Both the position numbers and the translations under genes were made by a program. A DNA stretch of 64,000 bases from positions 1 to 64,000 of the forward strand of contig NZ_NMQT01000020.1 in assembly GCF_002234405.1 (NCBI RefSeq), written 5' to 3'. The notes under the pieces were generated by a model. The model worked only from the letters and a program-made list of their open reading frames with translations. It had not been told where the DNA came from and ran no database searches. Position 1 is the stretch's first letter. Every line of letters starts with the position of its first letter. Positions 40,436 to 51,000 of this stretch are shown here, piece after piece. This DNA is from Amycolatopsis thailandensis (GTDB taxonomy: Bacteria > Actinomycetota > Actinomycetes > Mycobacteriales > Pseudonocardiaceae).

Positions 40436-41427
40436 CGGCGCCCCCCGGTGTAGGTGTCGCCGGCGACCGGCAGCGGGAGCGGGGCGTATTCGAGCAGGTT
40501 GCCGCGGCCCTGCAGCTTCCCGGTCTTCGGGTCGACGGCTTCGAGCACGTTCGTCACCGCCAGCGGAATCGTGTCGAGGGTCTCGGCGAGCGCGGCGCGC
40601 TTGTCCACCAGTGTCCCGGTGGTCACCGCGAGCTTGTCCACATTGGACTTGATCAGCGCGCGGTTGTCCCGGATGAACTGCTGGATCTGCGCGAGCGCGC
40701 CGCCGAGGCCGTTGAGCGCGCGGGCGAGCTCGTCCTTGTTCCGCGCCAGCGTCCCGGTCACCGAGGCGAGCTGCTTGTTGATCTCGCTGACGTTCCGGTC
40801 GTTGGTCGCCAGCATCGAGGTGAACCGCTGGAGCTCGTCGACCGTGGCGAACAGGTTCTGCGAGTTCCCGGACAGCGTCCTGGCGAGGTCGGCGAAGTTG
40901 CGCACCGACTCGTTGAACGGTTTCCCGTTGCCTTGCAGGTTCTTCGCGCCGGTGCGCAGCAGCTCCGAAAGCGCGCCGTCGGCGTTCGCGCCCTTGGGGC
41001 CGAGAGCCTTGGCGAGCGTGTCGAGGCTGGAGTAGAGCTGGTCGAGCTCCACCGGCGTGCCGGTGCGCTCCACCGGGATCACCGCGCCGTCGTCCAGCCG
41101 GTTCCCGGCGCGGGTGAGCTTGGTGAACTGGACGTACCGGTCGGCGACCACGCTCGGCGCCACGACCAGGACATTGGTGTCGGCGGCGATCGGGGTCGAG
41201 CCGTCGACGGTCAGCACGACCTTGACCTGCTCGCCTTCCGGGGCGACCGATTCGACCTGGCCGACCCGGACGCCGAGCACCCGGACGTCGGATCCACTGT
41301 AGACACCGACCGCGCGCGAGAAGTACACGGTGACGCGGTCGAGCCCGCTGCCGGAGAAGATCCACCAGAGACCGCCGACGACGGCCAGCGCGAGCACGAG
41401 CGCGAGGGTGACGAACCTGCTGATCAC
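40432..41427 (-). CDS. mceD: Mce family protein, fourth of the operon (MceD position)
   Basis: 331 aa. N-terminal transmembrane helix (about 4-24), MCE domain (VTVYFSRAVGVYSGSDVRVLGVRVGQVESV, about 32-60) and a long alpha-helical tail with regular Leu/Asp spacing. GTG 41427 has GGAGG 6 nt upstream and overlaps the mceC stop (GTGA). Subunit of the Mce lipid-transport assembly. Confidence 0.92.
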   Translation of the reverse strand: MISRFVTLALVLALAVVGGLWWIFSGSGLDRVTVYFSRAVGVYSGSDVRVLGVRVGQVESVAPEGEQVKVVLTVDGSTPIAADTNVLVVAPSVVADRYVQFTKLTRAGNRLDDGAVIPVERTGTPVELDQLYSSLDTLAKALGPKGANADGALSELLRTGAKNLQGNGKPFNESVRNFADLARTLSGNSQNLFATVDELQRFTSMLATNDRNVSEINKQLASVTGTLARNKDELARALNGLGGALAQIQQFIRDNRALIKSNVDKLAVTTGTLVDKRAALAETLDTIPLAVTNVLEAVDPKTGKLQGRGNLLEYAPLPLPVAGDTYTGGRR

Positions 41428-42416
41428 CGGCCACCTCCGCGGGGGATCACCGGGGTGCACGGATCCCGGTTCTCAGGGACGAGTCCGCACAGGTAGCTGT
41501 CGACCCAGCGTCCGTTGCCGAGGGAGTTGTTGACCACCCGGAAGTACGGCGCGGCGAGGTCGAGGCTCTTGGCGAGATTGTCGTTCTGCCGTTGCAGGAT
41601 GTCGGTCACCTCTCCGAGCTGGCTGAGCGCCCCGCCGAGCTGCTCCTTGTTGTCCTGCACGAGGCCCGAAAGCTGGGTGGCGAGGTCCTGCGAGCCGGTG
41701 AGCAGGTCGTGGATCGCCTGCCGCCGGTTGTCCAGTTCGGTCAGCAGCAGGTTGCCGTCCGAGAGGAGCTTGGTGAAGTCTTCGTTCGAGTTCGCGAGCG
41801 TCGTGGTGAGGCCGTGCGCGTTCGACAGGAGGCTCGCGAGTTCGTTGTCCCGCGAGGACACGGTCTTCGACAGTGACGTCAGCCCGTCGAGGGCCTTCCG
41901 GATGTGGTCGGGCGAGTTCTTGAACGTGTCGGACAGCGTGGTGAAGCTTTCCGCGAGCTGATCGGTGTCGATCGCGCCCGCGGTGTCGGCCAGCCCGTTG
42001 AACGCCTCGGTGACGTCGTAGGGCGTGACGGTCCGGGTTCGCGGGATGACCTGCTTCGGGTTCTGCACCGTCTCGCCGGTCGGGCGCAGCGCCAGGAACT
42101 TCCGGCCCAGCAGCGTCTTGATCTTGATCTCGGCGGCGGTCTTGTCACCCACCCAGGCGTCCTTGACGCGGAAGCTCACCACCACGTGGTCCTCGGCGAG
42201 CTGGACGTCGCTCACCTCGCCGACCTTGATCCCGGCGATCCGCACCTCGTCGTCGGCCTGCAACCCGGCCGCTTCGGAGAATTCGGCCTGGTAGGTGGTT
42301 CCGGAGCCGATGATCGGGAGGTTCTCGTAGTTGAGCGTCGCGGTCAGCAGCGCGGCCGCGACGGCGCTGCCGACGACACCGATGACGATCGGGTTCCGCT
42401 CCTTGAAGGGTTTCAC
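41424..42416 (-). CDS. mceC: Mce family protein, third of the operon (MceC position)
   Basis: 330 aa. A short basic N-terminus (KPFKERNP) and a transmembrane helix (about 9-28), then the MCE domain (YQAEFSEAAGLQADDEVRIAGIKVGEVSDV) and a helical tail; the C-terminus holds Cys residues in YLCGLVPENRDPCTPV. GTG 42416 overlaps the mceB stop (GTGA) with GGAGAGG 8 nt upstream. Subunit of the Mce assembly. Confidence 0.92.
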   Translation of the reverse strand: MKPFKERNPIVIGVVGSAVAAALLTATLNYENLPIIGSGTTYQAEFSEAAGLQADDEVRIAGIKVGEVSDVQLAEDHVVVSFRVKDAWVGDKTAAEIKIKTLLGRKFLALRPTGETVQNPKQVIPRTRTVTPYDVTEAFNGLADTAGAIDTDQLAESFTTLSDTFKNSPDHIRKALDGLTSLSKTVSSRDNELASLLSNAHGLTTTLANSNEDFTKLLSDGNLLLTELDNRRQAIHDLLTGSQDLATQLSGLVQDNKEQLGGALSQLGEVTDILQRQNDNLAKSLDLAAPYFRVVNNSLGNGRWVDSYLCGLVPENRDPCTPVIPRGGGR

Positions 42417-43420
42417 GACGTGCACCTCTCCGCCGTCGCCGGGACCCCGCGGGGAGGGGTGCTTCGGAGGACGGACGAGCACAGGTAGAAGTTCATCCAC
42501 GATCCGTACGAGCCGATCCGGCCCAGCTCGTCCAGCTTCCCCGGGAGCACGGTGAGGACCCGTTCGACCTCGGCCTTGCCCTGGTCGGTCGTCAGCTGGC
42601 CGGAGAGCAGGCCGAGACCTTCGATGCTGTCCTTGAGCGGCTTCCTGCCCTGTTCGAGCAGACCGGCCGTGGCGGTGGTGAGGTCCGCGAGCCCGGAGAC
42701 GGCCTCCCCGATCTCGGCGCGGTCACCGGCGAGGCCGGACACCAGCTCCTTCAGCGTGGAGACCAAAGTGGACAGTGCGTCGCCCTTGCCGTTGATGGTC
42801 TTCAGCACGGTGTCCAGGTTCGTGATCACGTCGCCGATCACCTTGTCGCGGCCGGCGAGCGTGGTGGTCAGCGAACCGGTGTGCGCCAGCAGGCTTTCCA
42901 CCGTGCCGCCCTCGCCCTGCAGTACCTGGACGATCTCGCCGGAGAGCTGGTTGACGTCCTTCGGGGACAGCGCCTGGAACAGCGGTTTGAAGCCGTTGAA
43001 CAGTTCCGTCAGGTCCAGTGCGGGAGTCGTGCGCTCCAGCGGGATCTCCGCGCCCGGCTCCAGGAGTTCGCGGGTGCCCTTGCCGCGTTCGAGGGCGATG
43101 TAGCGCTGGCCGACCATGTTGCGGTACTTGATCACCGCACTCACGTCGGCGGGCAGCCTGCGCTGGGAGTCGAGGGAGAACCTGATCCGGGCCAGGCTGT
43201 GATCGGCGATCTCCAGCTCCTCGATCTGGCCGACCCGCACCCCCGAGATCCGGACGTCGTCGCCGACGTTCAGCGAAGTCGCGTCGAGGAACTTGGCGCT
43301 GTAGGTCTTGGTGTCGCCGAGGCCGGTGTTGGTGATGGACACCGCCAGCAGCACCGTGGCCAGTGTCGTGACGACGACGAAGATCAGCCCCTTGATCAGC
43401 GGGCTCACGAAGTTCCTCAT
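42413..43420 (-). CDS. mceB: Mce family protein, second of the operon (MceB position)
   Basis: 335 aa. N-terminal transmembrane helix (about 8-28), MCE domain (YSAKFLDATSLNVGDDVRISGVRVGQIEEL) and an extended helical region. The C-terminus carries YLCSSVL and ERCTS, similar in spacing to MceC. The ATG overlaps the mceA stop (ATGA). Subunit of the Mce assembly. Confidence 0.92.
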   Translation of the reverse strand: MRNFVSPLIKGLIFVVVTTLATVLLAVSITNTGLGDTKTYSAKFLDATSLNVGDDVRISGVRVGQIEELEIADHSLARIRFSLDSQRRLPADVSAVIKYRNMVGQRYIALERGKGTRELLEPGAEIPLERTTPALDLTELFNGFKPLFQALSPKDVNQLSGEIVQVLQGEGGTVESLLAHTGSLTTTLAGRDKVIGDVITNLDTVLKTINGKGDALSTLVSTLKELVSGLAGDRAEIGEAVSGLADLTTATAGLLEQGRKPLKDSIEGLGLLSGQLTTDQGKAEVERVLTVLPGKLDELGRIGSYGSWMNFYLCSSVLRSTPPRGVPATAERCTS

Positions 43421-44682
43421 CGCAGGGTCACCTCCGTGCCCCGGTAGAGCGGACCGACGAGCACGCTGCCCCAGGCGGGCACCTGGCTCGCCGGGACACC
43501 GGCCGACGGCGCGACCAGCGTGGAGATCAGTTCCCGTTCCTGCGGCGAGTTCGCCAGGCCGAGGTCGCCCTGCACGCCCGGGAGCGAGGCGGTCTTCTCG
43601 CCGGTCACCGCGATGCCCTGGGTCATCAGCCCGTTCGACGGGTAGCAACGTGGTTCACCGGTGGCGTTGTAGACCGGGTCGTCCTTGCCGGGGACGTATT
43701 TGCCGCGAGGCTGGGTGATGGTGACCTCCGCGTGCAGACCGGGTTCGTCCGTGCCCGCGCCCAGCGCCTTGTCCATCTGCGGCTTCAGCTCGGCCAGCGC
43801 GGTCAGCGTGCAGGCGAAACTCGGCGAGTACTTCGCGCCGATCTCCAGCGGTGCCCGGCTGTCGGTGGCGAGCGCGATGATGTTGGCGCGGTTGTTGGCG
43901 AGGAACGTCGTGACCTGCTGGGAGGACGCCGTCACCTGCTGGTACACCGTCGCCAGTTCGGCGCGCTTCTCCTTGACCGTGTCGAGCGTGACCGCCGAGG
44001 CGCTCAGCGCGTCGAGCAGGTCCGGCGCGATGTCGCCGTACAGCTTCGAAACCGTCGCGAGATCGCGGATGTTGTCGTTCAGCTTCGGGAGGTTCGGGTT
44101 GAAGTCCTTGAGGTACGCGGCCGCGGTGGCGAGGGTGTCGCCGAGCTGCTCGCCGCGGCCCTCCAGCGCGGTGGAGACCGTGGTGAGCGTGGTCGCGAGC
44201 TTCTGCGGCTGCACCGCCTTGAGCAGCGGCAGCAGGTTGTCGAAGACTCGTTCCAGCTCGATCGCGTTGGCCGAGCGGTCCTGGGTGATCACGTCGCCCG
44301 AGGCCAGCGGCTTCGCGGTCGATCCGTCCGGAATGGACAGTTGCACGTACCGCTCACCGAACAGGGTCTTCGGCACGAGCAGCGCGGACACGTTCTTCGG
44401 CAGCTGGGAGACCTTGCCGGGCTCCATGGCCAGCTCGATCTCCGCGCCCGACGGCGTGGCGCGGACGTCGCGGATCTCGCCGACCACCACACCGCGTGCC
44501 TTGACCTGCCCGCCCGCGCGCAGCTGGTTGCCGACCCGGTCCGCCTGCAAGGTCACCGGGACCGACGTGACGAAGTCCTTCTGGTAGATCTTGATCGAGA
44601 GCAGCACGAGGGCGGACATCACCACGAGGAACAGCACTCCGGCCGTCCTGACCCCGGCTTTGCGCAGCCCGCGCCTGCTCAT
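43417..44682 (-). CDS. mceA: Mce family protein, first of the operon (MceA position)
   Basis: 421 aa. N-terminal transmembrane helix (about 13-33), MCE domain (VPVTLQADRVGNQLRAGGQVKARGVVVGEI, about 41-70), a long helical segment and a larger C-terminal domain with two Cys (SFACTLT and EPRCYPS), as in the longer first Mce subunit of actinobacteria. The ATG overlaps the second permease gene (ATGA). It probably caps or binds substrate at the cell-envelope end. Confidence 0.92.
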   Translation of the reverse strand: MSRRGLRKAGVRTAGVLFLVVMSALVLLSIKIYQKDFVTSVPVTLQADRVGNQLRAGGQVKARGVVVGEIRDVRATPSGAEIELAMEPGKVSQLPKNVSALLVPKTLFGERYVQLSIPDGSTAKPLASGDVITQDRSANAIELERVFDNLLPLLKAVQPQKLATTLTTVSTALEGRGEQLGDTLATAAAYLKDFNPNLPKLNDNIRDLATVSKLYGDIAPDLLDALSASAVTLDTVKEKRAELATVYQQVTASSQQVTTFLANNRANIIALATDSRAPLEIGAKYSPSFACTLTALAELKPQMDKALGAGTDEPGLHAEVTITQPRGKYVPGKDDPVYNATGEPRCYPSNGLMTQGIAVTGEKTASLPGVQGDLGLANSPQERELISTLVAPSAGVPASQVPAWGSVLVGPLYRGTEVTLR

Positions 44683-45530
44683 CCGGCCACCTGCACCGTC
44701 GTGGTCGCGCCCCAGATCGCGAGACTGAGGAAGAAGTCCAGCACGCTGACCGCCACGATCGCGGTGCGCACGCCGCGGCCGACGGCCACCCCGACGCCCG
44801 CCGGCCCGCCGCTCGCGCGGAACCCGTAGTAACAGTGGGCGAGCACGATCACGACGCTGAACACCAGCACCTTGCCGAACGACCAGAGCACGTCGCCGGG
44901 CGGCAGGAACAGCAGGAAGTAGTGGTCGTAGGTGCCCGCGGACTGCCCGTAGAACCAGACGGTGATCTGGCGCGACGCGAGATACGAGGTCAGCAGGCCG
45001 ATCGCGTACAACGGGATGACCGCGAGGAAACCCGCGATGATCCGGGTGGTCACCAGGTACGGGACGCTGGGGATGCCCATCACTTCGAGCGCGTCGATCT
45101 CCTCGGAGATCCGCATCGCGCCCAGCTGCGCGGTGAACCCGCAGCCGACGGTGGCCGACAGGGCCAGCCCGGCGACAAGCGGCGCGATCTCGCGGGTGTT
45201 GAAGTACGCGGAGACGAACCCGGCGAACGCGGAAGTGCCGACCTGGTTGAGCGCCGAATAGCCCTGGAGCCCGACGACCGTGCCGGTGAACACGGTCATC
45301 CCGATCATCACGCCGATCGTGCCGCCGATGACCGCGAGCGCGCCGCTGCCGAAGCTGACTTCGGCCAGCAGGCGGGTGATCTCGCGGAGATAGCGGCGCA
45401 CCGCGCGCGGCACCCAGGCCAGCGCCTTGAGGAAGAAGAGGATCTGGTCGCCGAGCGTGTCCAGGAAACCGAACCGGCGGTCCACGGCTTCGCGGACCCG
45501 CGTGGCCCGGGTGGGTGTCGTCGTGACCAT
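44679..45530 (-). CDS. yrbEB: YrbE/MlaE-family ABC permease, second of the pair
   Basis: 283 aa integral membrane protein with about five or six helices. MlaE-family marks are TGTVVGLQGYSAL, GCGFTAQLGAMRISEEIDALEVMG (the coupling helix facing the ATPase) and FYGFRASGGPAGVG-type ending. With the first permease it forms the inner-membrane channel of the Mce importer; the ATPase (MceG) is not in this window, as usual in actinobacteria where one MceG serves several operons. Overlaps its partner by one base (TGATG). Confidence 0.93.
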   Translation of the reverse strand: MVTTTPTRATRVREAVDRRFGFLDTLGDQILFFLKALAWVPRAVRRYLREITRLLAEVSFGSGALAVIGGTIGVMIGMTVFTGTVVGLQGYSALNQVGTSAFAGFVSAYFNTREIAPLVAGLALSATVGCGFTAQLGAMRISEEIDALEVMGIPSVPYLVTTRIIAGFLAVIPLYAIGLLTSYLASRQITVWFYGQSAGTYDHYFLLFLPPGDVLWSFGKVLVFSVVIVLAHCYYGFRASGGPAGVGVAVGRGVRTAIVAVSVLDFFLSLAIWGATTTVQVAG

Positions 45531-46324
45531 CAGCTGCCCTTCGCCGGGACGAGCTGCAGGTAAAGCGTCGTCAGCACGAGGTTCAACAGGAACAGGAGCA
45601 GGAACGTGATCACCACGGATTGGTTCACCGCGTCACCGACGCCTTTCGGGCCGCCTTTCGGATTAAGCCCGCGATAAGAGGCGACGATCGCCGCGACGAA
45701 ACCGAAGATGACCGCTTTGATCTCGCTGATCCAGAGGTCCGGCAGCTGCGCGAGAGCGGAGAAACTGGCCAGATACGCACCCGGTGTCCCGTTCTGCATG
45801 ATGACGTTGAAGAAATAGCCGCCGAGGACGCCGACCACGCTGACCATTCCGTTCAGGAACGCGGCGACCCCCATCGCGGCCAGCACCCGCGGCACGATCA
45901 GGCGCTGGATCGGGGAGACCCCGAGCACCTCCATCGCGTCGATCTCCTCGCGGATCGTGCGGGACCCGAGGTCCGCGCACATCGCCGATCCGCCGGCGCC
46001 CGCGATCAGCAGCGCCGTCACGATCGGGCTCGCCTGCTGGATGATCGCCAGCACGCTGGCCGCGCCGGTGAAGGATTGCGCGCCGATCTGCGCGGTCAGC
46101 GACCCGATGTGCAGCGCGATCACCGCGCCGAACGGGATCGCGACCAGCGCCGTCGGCAGGATCGACACACTCGCGATGAACCAGAACTGCTGGATCAGCT
46201 CGCGGGCCTGGAACGGCCGCCGGAAAGTCAGGCGGACGACGTCGAGGCCGAGTGAGTAGAGCCTGCCCGTCTCCCGGATCGCACCCGCGCCGGGGAATGA
46301 GGGTGCGTTAGTCCGGACGCCCAC
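45530..46324 (-). CDS. yrbEA: YrbE/MlaE-family ABC permease, first gene of the mce operon
   Basis: 264 aa, multi-pass permease with the family motifs IPFGAVIALHIGSLTAQIG, GAGGSAMCADLGSRTIREEIDAMEVLG (ATPase-coupling helix) and SYRGLNPKGGPKGVGDAVN. GTG 46324 is preferred to a GTG 36 bp upstream because GGGAGGG lies 5 nt before it. It heads a tightly coupled operon of at least ten genes running to 37094. The promoter should lie between 46325 and about 46690. Confidence 0.93.
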   Translation of the reverse strand: MGVRTNAPSFPGAGAIRETGRLYSLGLDVVRLTFRRPFQARELIQQFWFIASVSILPTALVAIPFGAVIALHIGSLTAQIGAQSFTGAASVLAIIQQASPIVTALLIAGAGGSAMCADLGSRTIREEIDAMEVLGVSPIQRLIVPRVLAAMGVAAFLNGMVSVVGVLGGYFFNVIMQNGTPGAYLASFSALAQLPDLWISEIKAVIFGFVAAIVASYRGLNPKGGPKGVGDAVNQSVVITFLLLFLLNLVLTTLYLQLVPAKGS

Positions 46325-46687
46325 GCCGACCCTCCCGTTTTCCGGGCACGGCGAATACACCCCAGGTTGCGCAATTCCTTTGCTCCGAATGGCGGAGCGG
46401 AATCGTTGAATAGGATCAACGGGGTGTTACCGTGCTGTTTGCTACTGGTCGGTACGCTAATGACGAGCCTGCTTGGTGACAAGAACTTCGGTCCGATCAA
46501 GACGTCACGTCCTGGTAACCGGTGAATTCTTGTCCCTTTATGACAAAGGCGGACGTGGATCTTGTCCGTTCTTTCGCGATCTCCGGCGCGGTGGGCCGTT
46601 CGGTGCTTCGGGGTGGGTGAGAGGCGGGACGGTCACCCACTTGGAGTCTCGATCGACCCTCGAGTCTCGGTTTTGTTGTCCCGAAAG
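46325..46687 (-). promoter_or_regulatory. Upstream region of the mce operon
   Basis: No gene is supported between the first permease start and the repeat at 46688. The sequence is locally AT-richer around 46370-46460 and must contain the operon promoter, but I could not fix -35/-10 elements or an operator with confidence. Confidence 0.4.
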
Positions 46688-46740
46688 TCCGTGAAGGCCT
46701 CCTTCCCTACCCTCAAGGTAGGCAAGGAGGCCTTCACGGA
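46688..46740. repeat. Long inverted repeat, GTGAAGGCCTCCTTCCCTAC family
   Basis: 24-bp arms (46688-46711, 46717-46740) with one mismatch and loop CTCAA. Third full copy of this family. It lies in the gap downstream of the LLM gene. Confidence 0.85.
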
Positions 46741-46786
46741 ACGGGGGTGGCGAGGTCGCTGGTGGACCCTTTCACGCTTCATCGGT

Positions 46787-46841
46787 TGCCCCCGATGTGG
46801 CATTGGGGACACTCAGCGTCCCCAATGCCACATCGGGGGCA
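46787..46841. repeat. Long inverted repeat GCCCCCGATGTGGCATTGGG
   Basis: Perfect 24-bp arms (46787-46810, 46818-46841) with loop ACTCAGC, ending 24 bp beyond the stop of the minus-strand LLM oxidoreductase. It is the only member of this sequence class in the window. Probable terminator. Confidence 0.85.
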
Positions 46842-46865
46842 TGGTCGAGGCCGCCCGGCGGCCGG

Positions 46866-47861
46866 TCAGCGCGCCAGTTCGGACACCAGTTCATAGGAGC
46901 GGACCCGGTCCGCCTGGTCGTGCACCATGGTCGTGATCATCAGCTCGTTCGCGTCCGTGTCGGCCAGCAGGGTTTCGAGTCCCTTGTGGACTGTCTCGGG
47001 CGAACCGATGACGCTGCTCGAAGCCCGGTCCTCGATGAACACACGCTCGATGTCGGTGTACGGGTACGCCGCGGCCTCTTCCGGAGTCGGCAGCGGGATC
47101 GGGCGGCCCTTGCGCAGGCTGAGGAACGTCAGGCCGCTGGGCGCGGCAAGGTACTGGGCGCGCTCGTCGGTCTCGGCGGCCACCACGGAGACGCCGAGCA
47201 TCACGTACGGCTCGTCGAGGACGTCCGACGGCTTGAACGAGTCGCGGTAGAGCGCCACGGCGGGAAGCGTGTTCTCGGCGCTGAAGTGGTGTGCGAAGGA
47301 GAACGGCAGGCCCAGTTCGCCCGCCATCCGGGCGCTGAAGCCGCTCGAACCGAGCAGCCACACCGGCGGCTTGTTGCCCTCGGCGGTCACGGCGTTGACC
47401 GCGCGCTGGTCGGAGTGCTCGAAGTAGGCCAGCAGCTCCGCGAACTGCTGCGGGAAGTTCTCCGCGGTGAGCCCGCCGGGGCCGCGCAGCGCGAGCGCGG
47501 TCCGCTGGTCGGTCCCCGGGGCGCGCCCGATGCCGAGGTCGATCCGGCCGGGGTGGAACGCCTCCAGGGTGCCGAACTGTTCGGCGACCACCAGTGGCGC
47601 GTGGTTCGGCAGCATGACCCCGCCGGAGCCGACCCGGATGCGTTCGGTGGCGGCGGCGACCTGGCCGATCATCACGGCGGTCGCGGAGCTCGCGATGCCG
47701 GGCATGTTGTGGTGCTCGGCGAGCCAGTACCGGTGATAGCCGAGCGCTTCGGTCCGGCGGGCGAGGTCGAGGGTGTTGCGCAGCGAGTCGCCCACGCCGC
47801 CCCCGGCCACGACGGGCGAGAGGTCGAGCACGGACAGCGGGATGTCAGGCAAGGAGGTCAC
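46866..47861 (-). CDS. LLM-class (luciferase-like) flavin-dependent oxidoreductase
   Basis: 331 aa TIM-barrel FMN- or F420-dependent oxidoreductase of the alkanal-monooxygenase-alpha-like type. Typical features are [10 protein letters not shown] at the N-terminus, [50 protein letters not shown] and [19 protein letters not shown]. The substrate is unknown. GTG 47861 is chosen because homologues begin shortly before PLSVLDLSP; a GTG 51 bp upstream is possible. It is divergent from the nSTAND gene. Confidence 0.9.
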   Translation of the reverse strand: MTSLPDIPLSVLDLSPVVAGGGVGDSLRNTLDLARRTEALGYHRYWLAEHHNMPGIASSATAVMIGQVAAATERIRVGSGGVMLPNHAPLVVAEQFGTLEAFHPGRIDLGIGRAPGTDQRTALALRGPGGLTAENFPQQFAELLAYFEHSDQRAVNAVTAEGNKPPVWLLGSSGFSARMAGELGLPFSFAHHFSAENTLPAVALYRDSFKPSDVLDEPYVMLGVSVVAAETDERAQYLAAPSGLTFLSLRKGRPIPLPTPEEAAAYPYTDIERVFIEDRASSSVIGSPETVHKGLETLLADTDANELMITTMVHDQADRVRSYELVSELAR

Positions 47862-48035
47862 GCTCCGGTACAACGCGTCCGGCCCCCGATCCCTTCCCGT
47901 GACATCGAGCACCTGTCAACCGATCGAAATTAACCGACCCGATATGTCCGGTGCCCGGCGGACTCCCGTCGTTTTCACGGTACGGTTGCCCCCTAATGCG
48001 ACCGTGGGAAAACCACTGAAAAGAAAGGATTGAGG

Positions 48036-51000
48036 GTGCCGCGTCCGGAGCGACCTTTGGATCCCGGGGACGATCCGTTGCTCGAGTTCGCCGCCGATCT
48101 CCGGAGATTGAGGGAGAAAGCCGGAAACCCGACGTACCGCGAGCTGGGCAGGCGCGCCCATTACTCGGCAGGCACCCTCTCCGAAGCCGCGGGCGGGAAG
48201 AAGATGCCCAGCTTGGCGGTCACGTTGGCCTACGTCCGGGCATGTGAAGGGCCAGAGGCGGAGTGGGAGGCCCGATGGCACGACGTGACCGAGCGGACGC
48301 GCACCGGAGTCAGCGATTCACGGGTTGCCCCACTGAATGGGGAATCGGCCCCTTATATCGGCCTGACCGCATTCGGACCGGGTGACGCGGGCCGATTCTT
48401 CGGACGCGAACGACTTGTCGGGAAACTGGTTACCCGGCTTTCGGGGCAAAGATTTCTGGCGGTTCTGGGAGCGTCCGGTTCGGGTAAGTCGTCGTTGCTC
48501 CGGGCGGGCCTCCTGCCCGTCGTCGGCGAGCACTCCGTCACGGTGCTGATGACGCCCGGTTCGCGGCCGCTGCAGGAGTGCGCCGTCCAGTTCGGCGCCG
48601 CGCTCGGGCTCGCGCCCGGCGGGCTGCTGACCGAGTTCACCGGGCATCCGCGCAATCTCGGTCTCGCCGCCCGGCAGCTGGTCGCGGACCGCGAGGGCGA
48701 CGTCGTGCTGGTCGTCGACCAGTTCGAAGAGGTCTTCACGCTCTGCCAGGACGCCGACGAGCGCGCCGCCTTCCTGGCCGCGCTGGTCACCGCGACGACC
48801 GAGCCGGACAGCCGGACCAGGGTCGTCCTCGGCATCCGCACCGACTTCTACACGCACTGCGCGCGGCATCCCGAGCTGGTCGAGGCGATGCAGGACGCGC
48901 AGATCCTCGTCGGCCCGATGAGCACCGAGGAGCTGCGGCAGGCCATCTCGCGACCGGCGATCGACGCCGGGTACCGCGTCGAAAACGCGCTGGTCTCGCG
49001 GCTGGTCGCCGACGCGACCGGGCAGCCCGGCGTGCTGCCGCTGCTCTCGCACGCGCTGCTGGAGACCTGGCGCCGCCGCCACGGCAACACCCTCACCCTC
49101 ACCGGCTACGAGTCCACCGGCGGGATCGAGCGGTCGGTCGCGCAGACCTCCGAGCACACCTTCACCGCGCTGAGCGAACACCAACAGCAACTGGCGAACC
49201 AGATCTTCCTGCGGATGACCGCGCTCGGCGAAGGCACCGAGGACACCAAACGCCGCATCACCCGCGACGAAGTGGACGCCGACGATCCGGACGTCGCCGT
49301 CGTGCTGGACAGGCTGGCCTCCTCGCGGCTGGTCACCCTCGACGACAACGGCATCGAGATCGCGCACGAGGCGCTGATCCGCGGCTGGCCTCGCCTGCGC
49401 GAATGGCTCGCCGAGGACCGTGAGGGCCTGCGCGTGCACCGGCAGCTCACCGAGGCGACCGACGCGTGGGAGTCGGTCGGCCGCGACGACGGCTGGCTCT
49501 ACCGCGGCGCGCGGCTGTCCATCGCCATGGAGTGGGCGGGCGAGCACGACAGCGCGCTTTCCCAGCGTGAACGCGGCTTCCTCGAAGCGAGCGTCGCCAT
49601 CGAGAACCGGGAGCAGGCCATCGCGCGCCGTCGCACCCGGCGGCTGCGTCAGCTGGTCGCGCTCCTGGCCGTGCTGCTGGTCCTGGCCACGGCCGCGATG
49701 GTGTACGCCGTCCGTGCCGAGCAGACCGCGACCAGCCAGCGCAACAACGCGCTCGCGCAGAAGGTCGCCGGGCAGGCCCTCGAAATGCGAGGGACGAACC
49801 CGGCGCTGGCCGCGCAGCTCGCGCTGGCGGCGTATCGCGTCGACCCGGGGGTGGAAACCCGCGGCAGCGTGCTCGGGATGGTCGCCTCGCCCTACTCGAC
49901 CCGTGCCGCCGGGCACGCCAACCGGGTCAATTCGGCCGCCCTGCGCGGCGACGGCCAGGTCATGGTGACCGGGAGCTGGGACCACACGGCGAAGCTGTGG
50001 GACGTCAAGGATCCCTATCGTCCGAGCGAGCTGGCCACGCTGTCCGGGCACACCGAAAACGTCAACTCGGTGGCGTTCAGCGCCGACGGCGGGACGGTCG
50101 CGACGGCGGGCTGGGACAAGACCGCGCGGCTGTGGAACGTCGCCGATCCGGCCAACCCCGGGCCGGGGGTGCCGGTCGGGGAACATCCGAGCCGGGTCAA
50201 CGCGGTCGCGTTCAGCCCGAAGGCGCCGGTGCTCGCCACCGCGGACGGCGACGGCACGATCCGCCTGTTCGACGTCCGCGATCTCGCGAAACCGGTGCTC
50301 GTGGCCACGCTGGCCGGGCACACCGGCAACGTCAACGGTCTCGCCTACGCCCCCGACGGCCGGACGCTGGCCTCGGCGGGCGCGGACAAGACCGCGCGAC
50401 TGTGGGACGTCGCCGAACCGCTGAAGGCCAGGCCGCTCGGGGTGGCGGCCGGGCACACCGCCGGGGTCCACTCCGCGGCGTTCAGCCCGGACGGCCGGAC
50501 GCTCGCCACCGCGAGCATCGACCAGAGCGCGCGGCTGTGGGACCTGGCCGACCCGATGGCGCCCGCGCCGCTGGGGACGATGACGGCGCACAGGACCATC
50601 GTGCGGTCGGTGGCGTTCAGTCCCGACGGGACGACGCTCGCGACGACCGGTTTCGACCGCAACGCGCGGCTGTGGGACGTCACCGACCCGAAGAAGCCGC
50701 GTGAGAAAGCGCTGCTGACCGGGCACACCGCGGCGGTGGTCTGGGCGGTGTTCTCCCGCGACGGCCGCACGCTCGTGACCGCGAGCGACGATCAGACGGT
50801 GCGGCTGTGGGAGCTGCCGGGGCCCGCGATCACCGGCCCCACGAGGTCGGCCTGCCGGGCGGTGTTCAGCGCCGACGGGAAGCTGATGGCCACCGGGAGC
50901 CAGGACGGCGTGGTGCGCCTGAACGACGTCGCCGATCCGCGGAACCCGCGCGAGCTGGGCAGGATCACGGGCTTCGGCAACGGCGTCTGCGGTCTCGCGT

